The notes under the pieces: model-generated
Database searches by the model: none
What the model was told of the DNA's origin: nothing
The model's input: the letters and a program-made list of their open reading frames with translations, nothing else
In this document: one piece after another, positions 28,771 to 37,187 of the stretch
Numbering within the stretch: position 1 is the first letter of the stretch
Layout: each line of letters starts with the position of its first letter
Source of the DNA: Nannocystis sp. RBIL2
GTDB taxonomy: Bacteria > Myxococcota_A > Polyangia > Nannocystales > Nannocystaceae
Assembly (NCBI RefSeq): GCF_026626745.1
Contig: NZ_JAPNJW010000001.1
Span: 2,014,001-2,078,000, forward strand
Length of the DNA stretch: 64,000 nt
Reading direction: 5' to 3'
Made by a program: the position numbers and the translations under genes

Positions 28771-29904
28771 TTGGCTTCGCTGTTCATCGTCGACGACGAT
28801 TCGCAGTTCCGCAGCGCGCTGACGCGCGAGCTCGAAGGGCGCGGCTTTCAGGTCGCGTCGGCGGCCTCGGTCCACTCGGCTCTGGCGGCGCTGGCGAAGC
28901 AGCCGGCCGACGTCGTGCTGACGGATCTGCGGCTGGGCGGCCCCGACGGGCTCGACCTGCTCAAGCTGCTGCCGAGCGTGTCGCGACGGACGCGCACGAT
29001 CCTCATGAGCGCCCACGCCTCCGCCCGCGATCACCAGATCGCCACCGAGCTCGGCGCGGTCGACATCCTCCTCAAGCCGTTCTCCTCCGCCGAGCTGCTG
29101 CGATCGATCCAGAAGGCGATCGACTGCGAGACCGGGTTTCAGGGCAGCGTCCACGGCCTGTCGCTCATCGACATGGCGCAGATGTTCCACCTCTCGCAGC
29201 GCTCGGTCACGATCGTCGTCACGCACGCCGATCAGCCGCCCAGCAAGATCCACTTCCGCCGCGGCGAGATCATCGACGCCGCCCACGGCTCCGCCTCCGG
29301 CTGCGCCGCCTTGCGGGCGATCCTCGCCAGCTCGTCCGGCACGCTGCACACCACCAGCCTCGAAGCGGACGTCGTCCCCACCATCGACGCGCCCTTCGAT
29401 CAGCTGCTCCTGGCCAGCCTCAGCCAGCTCGACGAGGAGCAGCACGAGCACCGCCGCGCGGAGGTCGGCCAGACCGTGTTCGAGCTCGAGAGCATCGTCG
29501 ACGACGAGCCCGCCGCGCCGCCGCCGGCCGAGAGCGCCGCGCGCCTCCCCGTCGTCGACGCCGCGTGCCGGCGCCTCGCCGAGTCGGTCGACGGCGCGCT
29601 CGCCTGCAGCGTCGTCGACCTCGCGCGCGGCGTCCTGGTCGGTCATCACGAGCGCCGCCGCGGCGCGGTGCCGCTGACGGAGCCTGCCCTGGCCGCCGCG
29701 GGCGTCGACCTGTTCGGCGGCCGCATCGCGCTCGGCCGGCTGCACGAGGTCCAGCTGACCGCCGGCGAGCACTACATCTTCGCCAGGCGCCTCGCCAGCC
29801 GCGAGTGGGCGCTCCTCCTCTGCACCGATCGGTCGATCAGCATCGGCCTCGGATGGGCGCAGCTGCGCGCGCAGATCGGGCTGGTCGAATCGCTGGCACC
29901 GTGA
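28771..29904 (+). CDS. Response regulator with PATAN (DUF4388) and Roadblock-like domains
   Basis: 377 residues from a TTG start, the only start that keeps the receiver domain whole. Residues 1-115: receiver domain LFIVDDD with acidic pair, phospho-Asp in VVLTDLRLGG, Thr/Ser in LMSAH and Lys in LLKPF. Residues about 125-230: a PATAN/DUF4388 domain (GSVHGLSLIDMAQMFHLSQR). Residues about 265-375: strands ALACSVVDLARGVLVGHH and YIFARRLASREWALLLC resemble Roadblock/LC7. The arrangement links phosphorylation to the neighbouring GTPase, as RomR does for MglA, although RomR has another C-terminus. Confidence 0.82.
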   Translation: MASLFIVDDDSQFRSALTRELEGRGFQVASAASVHSALAALAKQPADVVLTDLRLGGPDGLDLLKLLPSVSRRTRTILMSAHASARDHQIATELGAVDILLKPFSSAELLRSIQKAIDCETGFQGSVHGLSLIDMAQMFHLSQRSVTIVVTHADQPPSKIHFRRGEIIDAAHGSASGCAALRAILASSSGTLHTTSLEADVVPTIDAPFDQLLLASLSQLDEEQHEHRRAEVGQTVFELESIVDDEPAAPPPAESAARLPVVDAACRRLAESVDGALACSVVDLARGVLVGHHERRRGAVPLTEPALAAAGVDLFGGRIALGRLHEVQLTAGEHYIFARRLASREWALLLCTDRSISIGLGWAQLRAQIGLVESLAP

Positions 29905-29930
29905 CGAAGGGGACGAAGGGGACGCAGGGG
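29904..29930 (+). repeat. Three 9-base tandem repeats before the GTPase gene
   Basis: ACGAAGGGG twice and ACGCAGGGG once, starting at the stop of the regulator gene and running to 12 bases before the ATG at 29942. The last unit provides the GGGGAGGA-like ribosome binding site; copy number could alter translation of the GTPase. Confidence 0.7.
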
Positions 29931-29941
29931 AGGATCCGGAC

Positions 29942-32737
29942 ATGGCAGTCTTCGAACCAGACCGCGCGCGGATCGTCCTGCGCATCGTCTATGACGGGCC
30001 GGGCCGCGCCGGCAAGACCACCAACGTCGAGCAGCTCGCGCGCATCTTCGGCACCAGGCCCGGCGACGAGCTGCAGGTCCACCCCGCGGCCACCGGTCGC
30101 ACGATCTTCTTCGACTGGTTCAGCTTCGACGGCGGCGTGCTCGACGGCCAACAGCTGCAAGTCCAGGTCGTCACGGTGCCCGGCCACAAAAGCCTCGAGC
30201 CGCGGCGCGCCCACATCTTGCGCGGCGCCGACGTCGTCGTGCTGGTGTGCGACAGCGCCGTCTCCGGCCAGGACTCGGCGCGCGAGATGCTCGACAGCCT
30301 GCGCGAGCACCTCGGCAAGAGCGCCGTGCACGTGCCGCTGCTGGTCCAGGCCAACAAGCAGGACCTGCCCAACGCCATGTTGCCGCACGAGCTCGGGGCC
30401 GCGCTCCGCCTCGGGCCCGACGTGCCGGTGATCGGCGCGCAGGCCTCCGCCGGCATCGGCGTGCGCGAGACCGCGGTCGGCGCGATCCGTGCCGCCGTGC
30501 GGCAGATGAAGCAGAGCACCGCCCGCGAGGGCCTCGACGCCCTCGCCGGCCAGGCCGGGACCGCCGAACAGCTGCGCGCCGCCCTGCAGACGATCGAGAG
30601 CATCGGCACCCACCGCAGCGCCGAGGACGACGCCCGCCGCGCCCCGTCGCGCTCGCAGCCGGACGAGGGCCGCGTCGTCTACATCCGCTCGGCCAAGCGG
30701 AGCACGCCGCTGGCCGGCGACGCCGACGCCCCGGCCCGCTCGCGCACGACGCCTGTCTCCGAGAACATGTCCGAAAGGCCCGCCACCGAGCGTCCGCCGC
30801 GGCTGAAGGTCCCCGTGTCGGCCATGTTCATCGAGCCGACCCCGCACGTCGAGCCGCCCGACATCCCCTCGCCCCCGGCCCCCACCGTCCGCCTCCCGCC
30901 GCCGCCCGTGCTCGCGCACGCCGACGCGCCCATCGCAGTCACCGAGCCGTTCGACCCCGAGGAGGTGCGCTCCGAGCCCGACCCGCCCGGCCACGCCCTC
31001 CCGACCTTCGCCCCCACGAGCCTCCGCGACCGCTGGCCGACCGAAGCGCTGCCCCTGAACGAGGAGCCGCCCGACGCTGCAGCTCCGCCGCAAGACGCCG
31101 ACGAGGCCGCGCCCTCATCCGTCGCCCTGGACCACACGCCCGAGCCAGAGCCCGGCGAAACATCTCCGGCGCCCGGCGACGACCGCGACCCGGCCGAAGC
31201 TGCCAGCCCCGCTCCGCTGGCACATGTCCCCGAGGACAGCCTCCCCCTGGCCTCCTCCACGCCTGACCAGGAGGAAGCCGCGGCCGCTCCCATGCCGCCC
31301 GCACATGTCCCCGAGGACAGCCATCCTCCCGGCCTGCCTGCCCAGGAGGACAGCTCAGCCGCGGCCACCCCGCTCGCGTATGTCCCCGAGGACAGCCAAT
31401 CGCGAGACCGAACCGCCCCGCAGGACCTCCCCGCCGCCACGTCGCCCGAACATGTCCCCGAGGACAGCCATTCTGCCGACGCGCCGGTCTCCTCCGAGCC
31501 TGGCCCAGGCAGCTCCTCGCCCGCGCCGGCCCCGTCCGAAGCTGATTTCGAGGGCAGTCACTCCTCGAGTGAGCCCCCGCCCTCCCTCTCCACCGAGGAG
31601 GACAACGCAGCCACGACAGCCGCGTCCCCGCCCGCCAACCTCCTCGAGGTCCGCCATTCCTCTGTCGAACGGACCCCCTCCGCAACAGTCCAGGAAGAGC
31701 CCTCGCCCGCCGAAGACGACACCGCCGCGACCGACCCCCTCTCTTCCACACCTATCCCCGAGGACAGCTTCGCCACGTCCCCCCCGGCAGCGGAAGGCGA
31801 CGTCACCGCCTCACCCGTCCCCGAGGACAGCGTCCCATCAGCCGAGAGCGACGTCACCGCCCCACCTGTCCCGGAGGACAGCGTCCCCTCATCCTCCCCG
31901 GCAGCCGAGGACGTCGCCACCACCCCACCTGCCCCCGAGGACAGCGCCACCGAGTCCTCCCCGTCCGTCTCCGAGGACACCCAGCCGTCGCCCGCCCCGG
32001 ACCCCGAGCCCGACGACCTCGCCGTTCCCCGCCCGGGCCTCCCGCCCGGCCACGTCTGGCCGGTGCCGGCCGGCCGCCACGTGCTCGAGCGACTCGCCGG
32101 CGCCCCGCTCGTCCGCGCCCGATCTGCCGGACATGCCCCCTCGAACATGCTCTACGAGACAGGCGGCTTCTGCCTGCGCACCCGCCCCGAGTGGCGCTTC
32201 GGCGACGACGAGCCCGGCCGGGCCGCCCTCCGCGAGCATGTCCGACGCGCCGCGCGTCTCGGCCCGCTGCTGCCCGTCGACACGGCAGTCGCCCTGGCGG
32301 TCGGCGACGGCGACCACGTCCTGTGGCACATCGTGCCCGACCTGCCCGCCCTCGGCGCCGAGCTGCGCAACGCCGCCGGGCCCGAGCGTCCGCACCAGCT
32401 CGCCCGCCTCGCCTCCGCCTACGCCACGGCCCTGCGCCTGGGCGCCCGCGAGGGCCTCGCGCTCGACCTCGACCCCCACGCCTTCGCCGAACAGGACGGC
32501 CGGTGGGTTTACCTCGGCGACCGCCTCGGCGAGCCCACCCCATCCTCGGCGCTGATCCACGCCCTCCTGCGCCCGCCCGCCGAGCCGCTCACGGCCTGGC
32601 TCGACGCCCTCGAACAAGTCCTGCCCACCGTACTCACGCGCGACGACGTCGCGGCCCTGGGCCTCGAGAGCGCGCTCGCGGGCTCCGAAGCCGCCCCCGA
32701 GGCCCGCCTGCGCGCGATCCTCGAGCGCTGCGCCTGA
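29942..32737 (+). CDS. MglA-like small GTPase with long repeat linker and C-terminal domain
   Basis: 931 residues. Residues 1-220 are an MglA/SRPRB-type G domain: P-loop VYDGPGRAGKTTN, switch II VPGHKSLEPRR, and LLVQANKQDLPNA (NKxD). Myxococcus MglA has PGQ at switch II; here the catalytic Gln is His. Residues about 225-690 are a disordered Pro/Glu/Ser/Thr-rich linker containing repeated HVPEDS. Residues about 695-931 are a folded domain with LPPGHVWPVPAGRHVLERLAG and VWYLGD-like segments, reminiscent of kinase-like domains but with no catalytic motif. Typical MglA is about 195 residues, so this is a greatly extended relative. It follows the Roadblock and receiver genes. Confidence 0.82.
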   Translation: MAVFEPDRARIVLRIVYDGPGRAGKTTNVEQLARIFGTRPGDELQVHPAATGRTIFFDWFSFDGGVLDGQQLQVQVVTVPGHKSLEPRRAHILRGADVVVLVCDSAVSGQDSAREMLDSLREHLGKSAVHVPLLVQANKQDLPNAMLPHELGAALRLGPDVPVIGAQASAGIGVRETAVGAIRAAVRQMKQSTAREGLDALAGQAGTAEQLRAALQTIESIGTHRSAEDDARRAPSRSQPDEGRVVYIRSAKRSTPLAGDADAPARSRTTPVSENMSERPATERPPRLKVPVSAMFIEPTPHVEPPDIPSPPAPTVRLPPPPVLAHADAPIAVTEPFDPEEVRSEPDPPGHALPTFAPTSLRDRWPTEALPLNEEPPDAAAPPQDADEAAPSSVALDHTPEPEPGETSPAPGDDRDPAEAASPAPLAHVPEDSLPLASSTPDQEEAAAAPMPPAHVPEDSHPPGLPAQEDSSAAATPLAYVPEDSQSRDRTAPQDLPAATSPEHVPEDSHSADAPVSSEPGPGSSSPAPAPSEADFEGSHSSSEPPPSLSTEEDNAATTAASPPANLLEVRHSSVERTPSATVQEEPSPAEDDTAATDPLSSTPIPEDSFATSPPAAEGDVTASPVPEDSVPSAESDVTAPPVPEDSVPSSSPAAEDVATTPPAPEDSATESSPSVSEDTQPSPAPDPEPDDLAVPRPGLPPGHVWPVPAGRHVLERLAGAPLVRARSAGHAPSNMLYETGGFCLRTRPEWRFGDDEPGRAALREHVRRAARLGPLLPVDTAVALAVGDGDHVLWHIVPDLPALGAELRNAAGPERPHQLARLASAYATALRLGAREGLALDLDPHAFAEQDGRWVYLGDRLGEPTPSSALIHALLRPPAEPLTAWLDALEQVLPTVLTRDDVAALGLESALAGSEAAPEARLRAILERCA
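31224..31940 (+). repeat. In-frame array of the dispersed palindrome within the GTPase linker
   Basis: Exact copies TGTCC-N4-GGACA start at 31225, 31306, 31381, 31453 and 31867, with degenerate copies near 31753, 31816 and 31926. All are in frame and read (H/Y/P)VPEDS or close variants, with the same spacer CCGA in nearly every copy. The first four are 72-81 bases apart and the sequence between them is not repeated. Confidence 0.8.
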
Positions 32738-32795
32738 ACCCGCCGGCGAACTCGAGGTCGGCCCTGGCCGCCTCGCCCTCGCGCGTCCGCGGCCG

Positions 32796-33860
32796 TCACT
32801 CCTCCTCGACCCAACCCTCCGCCGTCAGCCGCAGCAGCGCCACCTCATCAAAAATCACCGGCCGCCCCGGCTGCTTGCGCGGGCTGACCCGCATCAACGG
32901 ACTGCGCCAGCGCCCGTCGAGCCCGTCCAGCGCAGCCAGCAGGCGCGCGCGCGTCGGACACGGCCCCGCCCGGCGCACCAGCTCGACCGTCAGCTCTGCC
33001 AGCGCCTGCCCGCCCACGCTCGTCCCCGTCACCTCGATCTGCGGCGCCTGCCGGGCCATCAATGCCCGGTGTTCGGCGATCGCCGGAGAATCTGACCCTT
33101 CGGCCATGTGTAGCCAGTGCGACCCGATCACCCCCTCGCCTGCCGCCCCGAGCATCGCGGTCAATCCGTCGACGAACCCGACCAGCCAGCGCGGCCGGAA
33201 CCCGCGGCGCTGCGCGTGAAGGATCGCCGCCACCTCTTGCTCCGGCCGGACCACCGCCAGCACCGCCTCCATCCCCTCCGCCTGCATCGCCGCGACCGCC
33301 GGCTCGATCGCCTCCTCCGGGCCCAGCCAGCGTGATCGCTCCGGCGCCCGCTCCAGCCCCGCAGCGAAGCCAGCCACCCAATCGCGGCCGAACGCAGTGT
33401 CGTACGTGATCGTCCCGACCCGCGCGAGCCCGCGGACGTGCTGCCCGAGCGCGCGCCCGTTGCTGTGATACGGCACATTGGCCACGCACATGTTCGTCAG
33501 CGGCGCGTCGGCCATCGACGACGCCCCCGTGACCACCGCCAGATCGGGGATGTTCGCCGCTGCCAGTCGATCGATCACGGTCAAGTGCGGCGGTGTCCCG
33601 ACGCACATCAAGAAGCCGAACACCTCGTGCTCCGCCAGCAGGCGCTCGACCACCGCCGGCGTCTGCGCGGGATCGTAGCGATCGTCGCCGACGATCAGCT
33701 CGATTCGGTGCCCGTGCACGCCGCCGGCCGCGTTGACCTCGGCGAACAGCGCCTGGGCCGCGACGGCGATCTCGCCGAACATCGCCATCGTCCCGGTGAG
33801 CGGCGCGTGGCAGCCGAAGCAGATCGGCTCGCCCGGCCGCAACGCGATATCCGCATTCAT
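32796..33860 (-). CDS. Periplasmic-binding-protein-like ligand sensor (Leu/Ile/Val or amide type)
   Basis: 354 residues. FGCHAPLTGTMAMFG and AEVNAAGGVHGHRIELIV are the hallmark start of the type I Peripla_BP_6 fold; the rest follows with PAVVERLLAEHEVFGFLM and later TYDTAFGRDWVAGF. There is no signal peptide or lipobox, unlike transporter-linked proteins, and no ABC transporter genes are adjacent. It may be a cytoplasmic ligand sensor like AmiC, or rely on another export signal. The ATG at 33860 is preferred because GGGAGGG sits about six bases upstream; a second ATG at 33866 is too close to it. Confidence 0.75.
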   Translation of the reverse strand: MNADIALRPGEPICFGCHAPLTGTMAMFGEIAVAAQALFAEVNAAGGVHGHRIELIVGDDRYDPAQTPAVVERLLAEHEVFGFLMCVGTPPHLTVIDRLAAANIPDLAVVTGASSMADAPLTNMCVANVPYHSNGRALGQHVRGLARVGTITYDTAFGRDWVAGFAAGLERAPERSRWLGPEEAIEPAVAAMQAEGMEAVLAVVRPEQEVAAILHAQRRGFRPRWLVGFVDGLTAMLGAAGEGVIGSHWLHMAEGSDSPAIAEHRALMARQAPQIEVTGTSVGGQALAELTVELVRRAGPCPTRARLLAALDGLDGRWRSPLMRVSPRKQPGRPVIFDEVALLRLTAEGWVEEE

Positions 33861-33927
33861 ACTCATCCCTCCCGCCTCCGTGACCTGCGCGCGCACGACT
33901 CACACCATTTCGCTCCGGCTGTCGGCA

Positions 33928-35241
33928 TCAGACCGCATCCCCGGGCCACGACTCCCCGCGGAGCCAGCGCTCGACCAGGACCACCCCGCGATCCCCGGCC
34001 TCGATCGCCTGGAGCTGCGCCTGGATCCGCCCCAGCGCCGCCGCGTACGTCCCCGCCAGCGCTCGCTCGAGCGCCCGTTCGAGCCGCCCCGTCTCGATGA
34101 ATTCCGCCGGCGTCAGCGCCTCGCCGAGCCCGTGATGCTCCACCCGCGCAGCGTTACCCTGCGCGTCGTACGGGTTGAATTGCGGCACCAGCACCAGCGG
34201 CACCGCGTGCCACAGGCACTCCTTGATCGTTCCCATCCCGCCGACCGAGATCATCGCCGACGCCGCGCGCAAGACCGCGTGCTGCGGCGCCCACGCCACC
34301 ACCTTCGCGTTGTCCGGCGCCCCCGCGGCCAGGCTGCTCGCCGAGTGGGCGTCGCCCGCGATCACGAACGACAGCTCCGGCCGCCGCCGCGCCAATGTCA
34401 ACACCTGCGCCAGCAGCTCATGATGCTGCGGCCGCCACAGGCCCTGCGATCCGAGCGCGCAGTACACCAGCGGCCGCCGCAGCAGGAACTCCGCCAGCTC
34501 CGGCGTCACCGGCGACTCCATCACGGTCACGCTGGCCACATCGTCGTGACAGCGCGCCGGCAACTCGCGCGGAAACTCGAACGCGCGCGGGCACAGGATC
34601 AGTTGCGGCAGGCGCGGAAAGTCCGGCGCGATCGCCCCCTCCCACGAAAACTCCTCGCGCGGGAATGCATACACCCGCAGGAGCTCCTCCACATAACGCG
34701 GATACCACTCACCGGCCGCCCGCCGGCGCTCCTCGGCCAGCCGCGCCCACTCGGCATCCGCCGTCGCGCGGGCCTCCGCGTCCGTCCCCCAGCGGGCCCC
34801 GCTCACCAGCGGCGGCACCCCTGGTTCGCGGCCCTGGAAGCACGACGGCGACAACGATGCCGCCCGGATCTCCAGCTTGCGCGCCACGATCGGGATCGAC
34901 ACGTCGTAGGCATCGCCGAGGATCAGATCCGGCGCCGCCGCGCGGTAGACCTCGTCGAGCCCGCCGGCCAGCAGCCAGCGCACGCGCGCGTCGCGGCGCT
35001 GCTCCGCGTCGGCCTCGCGCGCTGCCTGATCCATGCGCGACCACGCCGCCTCGGCCGCCGCCGGAAAGACGTCCTCGAGGTACGGCCGCAGCTGCAGACC
35101 GTGCGCCTCGCAGAACTCGCGCCACCACGGCGTCAGCAGGTACTCGACGCGGTGGCCGGCCGCAGTCAACGCCCGCGCCAGCTTCAGCGTCGGCAGCACG
35201 TGCCCGTATTCACGCAGCGTGTGGATCAGGATCCGTGCCAT
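33928..35241 (-). CDS. UGT/MGT-type glycosyltransferase (GT1 family)
   Basis: 437 residues. RILIHTLREYGHVLPTLKLARAL is the GT1 acceptor-domain start, including the catalytic-site His. The donor half contains PLVYCALGSQGLW, VVAWAPQHAVLRAASAMIS, VGGMGTIKECLWHAVPLVLVPQFNPYDAQGNAARV, the signature region with the GG-x-GT-x-E pattern. Such enzymes glycosylate macrolides, flavonoids and other small lipophilic compounds. The gene overlaps the MFS gene by 32 bases, suggesting modification plus export of a compound. The ATG at 35241 is fixed by the domain start. Confidence 0.85.
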   Translation of the reverse strand: MARILIHTLREYGHVLPTLKLARALTAAGHRVEYLLTPWWREFCEAHGLQLRPYLEDVFPAAAEAAWSRMDQAAREADAEQRRDARVRWLLAGGLDEVYRAAAPDLILGDAYDVSIPIVARKLEIRAASLSPSCFQGREPGVPPLVSGARWGTDAEARATADAEWARLAEERRRAAGEWYPRYVEELLRVYAFPREEFSWEGAIAPDFPRLPQLILCPRAFEFPRELPARCHDDVASVTVMESPVTPELAEFLLRRPLVYCALGSQGLWRPQHHELLAQVLTLARRRPELSFVIAGDAHSASSLAAGAPDNAKVVAWAPQHAVLRAASAMISVGGMGTIKECLWHAVPLVLVPQFNPYDAQGNAARVEHHGLGEALTPAEFIETGRLERALERALAGTYAAALGRIQAQLQAIEAGDRGVVLVERWLRGESWPGDAV

Positions 35242-36466
35242 CGCCAGCCCCCTCGTTCCTCGGCGACATCCAGCGCGACAGCGGCAATGCCAGCACCGCG
35301 GCGAGCGCCGCACAACCTGCCGCAGACCAGTACAGCGCCGCGTACCCGGCCCGCGTCGCCACCGCGCCGAGGCCGAGCTCGGCCGCGAAGCCGGCCACCG
35401 CCAGCGCCGCGCTCAGGGCCGCGCTCACCATCCCGCGGCCGCGGACCCGGTCGTAAAACGTCGAGTACAGCGCCGGCCACAACAGCAGGTGCCCCAGCCC
35501 CGTGGCGATCCCGAGCGCGATCATCCCCGGCTGCGTGCGGACCTCCGCCAGCCCGGCGCCGACGCCCACCAGCAGCAGCGCGCTGGCCACCACCACCGGC
35601 CCGCGGCCCAGGCGATCGACGAGGTGCCCCGCCGCCGCGCGGCCGAGGGCGATCACCGCGAAGTACGCGGTGAACAGCGGCGTCACGCTGCCGATCGCGC
35701 GGTGGGTCGCCAGCGCGGTGATGAACGACTCCTGCGCCACGAAGTGGATCGACAGCAGCGTGAACACCAGCACCAGCGCCAGCACGCGCGGCCGCGCGAA
35801 GTCCCGCAGGAACTCGCGGTACGGCGGCGCCGGCTCCTCGCTCACCGGCGTCGGCGCCGCTGCGATCGTCCGCACCAGCACGTGCAGCGCCGCCAGGCCG
35901 GCCAGCGCCTGGCACATCGTGGAGAAGCCCCAGCGCCCCAGCAGCCCCTCGGCCAGCCCCGAGCCGATCACGTTGCGCGCCAGGCTGACGAACGCGAAGT
36001 AATACGCCAGCACCTGCGGCCGCCGCTCCGCCTGCACCGACGCCACCACCGCCGCCACCACCCCGACGTCGAGGTGCGCAGTGCCGAGGCTCATCAGCGC
36101 CACGCTCGCCGCCAGACCGGCCACGCTGTCCGCCGCCACGCTCGCGCACGCGAGCCCGACCGCCTGCACCAGCGCCCCGCCGATCAGCATCCCTCGCAGG
36201 CGGTGCTGCGCCAGCCAACCCGCCAACGGCAGCGCCAGCACCCCGCCGAGGGTCGACGCCGCCATCACCTCGCCTATCGTCGCCGGCGAGTGGCCCGCGG
36301 CCTCGAGGTGCCCCGGCACGAAGCGCAGCGCCATCGAGGAAACGGGGCCCAGCGCGGCCGCGGCGAAGAAGCCGGCGAAGCGTGGGTCGCGCCACGGCAG
36401 CGCCGACGTCCTGGCCACATTCGCGACTTCGACCGCTCCCACCCCGCTCGGGCCCTCTCGGGCCAA
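35210..36466 (-). CDS. MFS transporter
   Basis: 418 residues with about twelve membrane segments in two sets of six, e.g. FAGFFAAAALGPVSSMALRFV, MAASTLGGVLALPLAGWLA, LALVLVFTLLSIHFVAQE, and a loop GHLVDRLGRGPVVVA that matches the MFS loop 2-3/8-9 motif. It is likely an efflux pump of the drug:proton antiporter kind. The first in-frame start is TTG at 36466 without a clear ribosome binding site; GTG at 36442 or 36418 could serve instead. It is upstream of and overlaps the glycosyltransferase, and the two are probably cotranscribed. Confidence 0.85.
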   Translation of the reverse strand: MAREGPSGVGAVEVANVARTSALPWRDPRFAGFFAAAALGPVSSMALRFVPGHLEAAGHSPATIGEVMAASTLGGVLALPLAGWLAQHRLRGMLIGGALVQAVGLACASVAADSVAGLAASVALMSLGTAHLDVGVVAAVVASVQAERRPQVLAYYFAFVSLARNVIGSGLAEGLLGRWGFSTMCQALAGLAALHVLVRTIAAAPTPVSEEPAPPYREFLRDFARPRVLALVLVFTLLSIHFVAQESFITALATHRAIGSVTPLFTAYFAVIALGRAAAGHLVDRLGRGPVVVASALLLVGVGAGLAEVRTQPGMIALGIATGLGHLLLWPALYSTFYDRVRGRGMVSAALSAALAVAGFAAELGLGAVATRAGYAALYWSAAGCAALAAVLALPLSRWMSPRNEGAGDGTDPDPHAA

Positions 36467-36608
36467 TCTCGCACGACCCCGGCGCCGACGCGAGCCGGGG
36501 CGAGAACGCCCGCGCCGGCGCCGGGACGCCGGCGAGCACCACCAGCGCGGGGTCGGGCGCCCGCGGAGTCTCCGGACGCGCAGGCGAATCTGCGGAGGCG
36601 CCGCCCTG

Positions 36609-36980
36609 TCACGATTGACCGGCCTCGCCGCCGACGATCGTCGCGCCCGTCCACGTGTACAGCTCGGTCGTCGGCGGCCCGAGCGGCGCCTTGTTCGGAT
36701 CGGAGCCCGACAGGGCGAGCACCGTCGATTTGAACCATACCTCGAATTCGCCCGAGCTCGCGGCGTACGCCTCGACGTCGGCGCAATCGTCCATCCGCGT
36801 GACCACCAGCACCCACGGCCCGAACGGCGTGTCTTGAATGTGCCAGGTGTCCAGCAGCACCCCGTAGCGCCGGTACGCCGCCTCGGCCTCGGCGCGCCGG
36901 GTCCCCCGCAGGGCCGCCACGAATGCCATCAGTTCGCCGACCGGTCGGCGCAACGGGAATGCACGTACCGCGTAGGACAT
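36609..36980 (-). CDS. Hypothetical protein
   Basis: 123 residues, no signal or membrane segment. It begins MSYAVRAFPLRRPVGELMAF and contains PFGPWVLVVTRMDDCADVEA followed by EFEVWFKSTVLALSG, which suggests a small dimeric alpha-beta barrel-like fold. I do not recognise the family. The ATG at 36980 is the first with protein-like sequence after it; the frame continues upstream as an antisense shadow of the cyclophilin gene. Confidence 0.65.
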   Translation of the reverse strand: MSYAVRAFPLRRPVGELMAFVAALRGTRRAEAEAAYRRYGVLLDTWHIQDTPFGPWVLVVTRMDDCADVEAYAASSGEFEVWFKSTVLALSGSDPNKAPLGPPTTELYTWTGATIVGGEAGQS

Positions 36981-37187
36981 GCTCGCGAACGTAGCACCGG
37001 CCCCATCGGCCGCGAGCGCGGCGACCGCCCGCTGCGATCCACGTCGCACCCCGCGGGCCGTCGGCGCGCCCCCGTTGTGCGTGGCGTCGCCGCGGCCTCG
37101 CGTCCGCGCCCGTCCGCGACGTCCGCGCGCCGCTGCGCCGCTGCGCCGAGCTTGTGCCGCGGTCGCGCGCCGGGCATCGTGGCCGCC

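Noticed and set aside
31224..31467. Four near-identical 16-20 base repeats at 72-81 base spacing look like a CRISPR array
   Set aside because: They are palindromes in frame in a protein-coding linker, intervals are multiples of three, more degenerate copies follow, and no cas gene is present.
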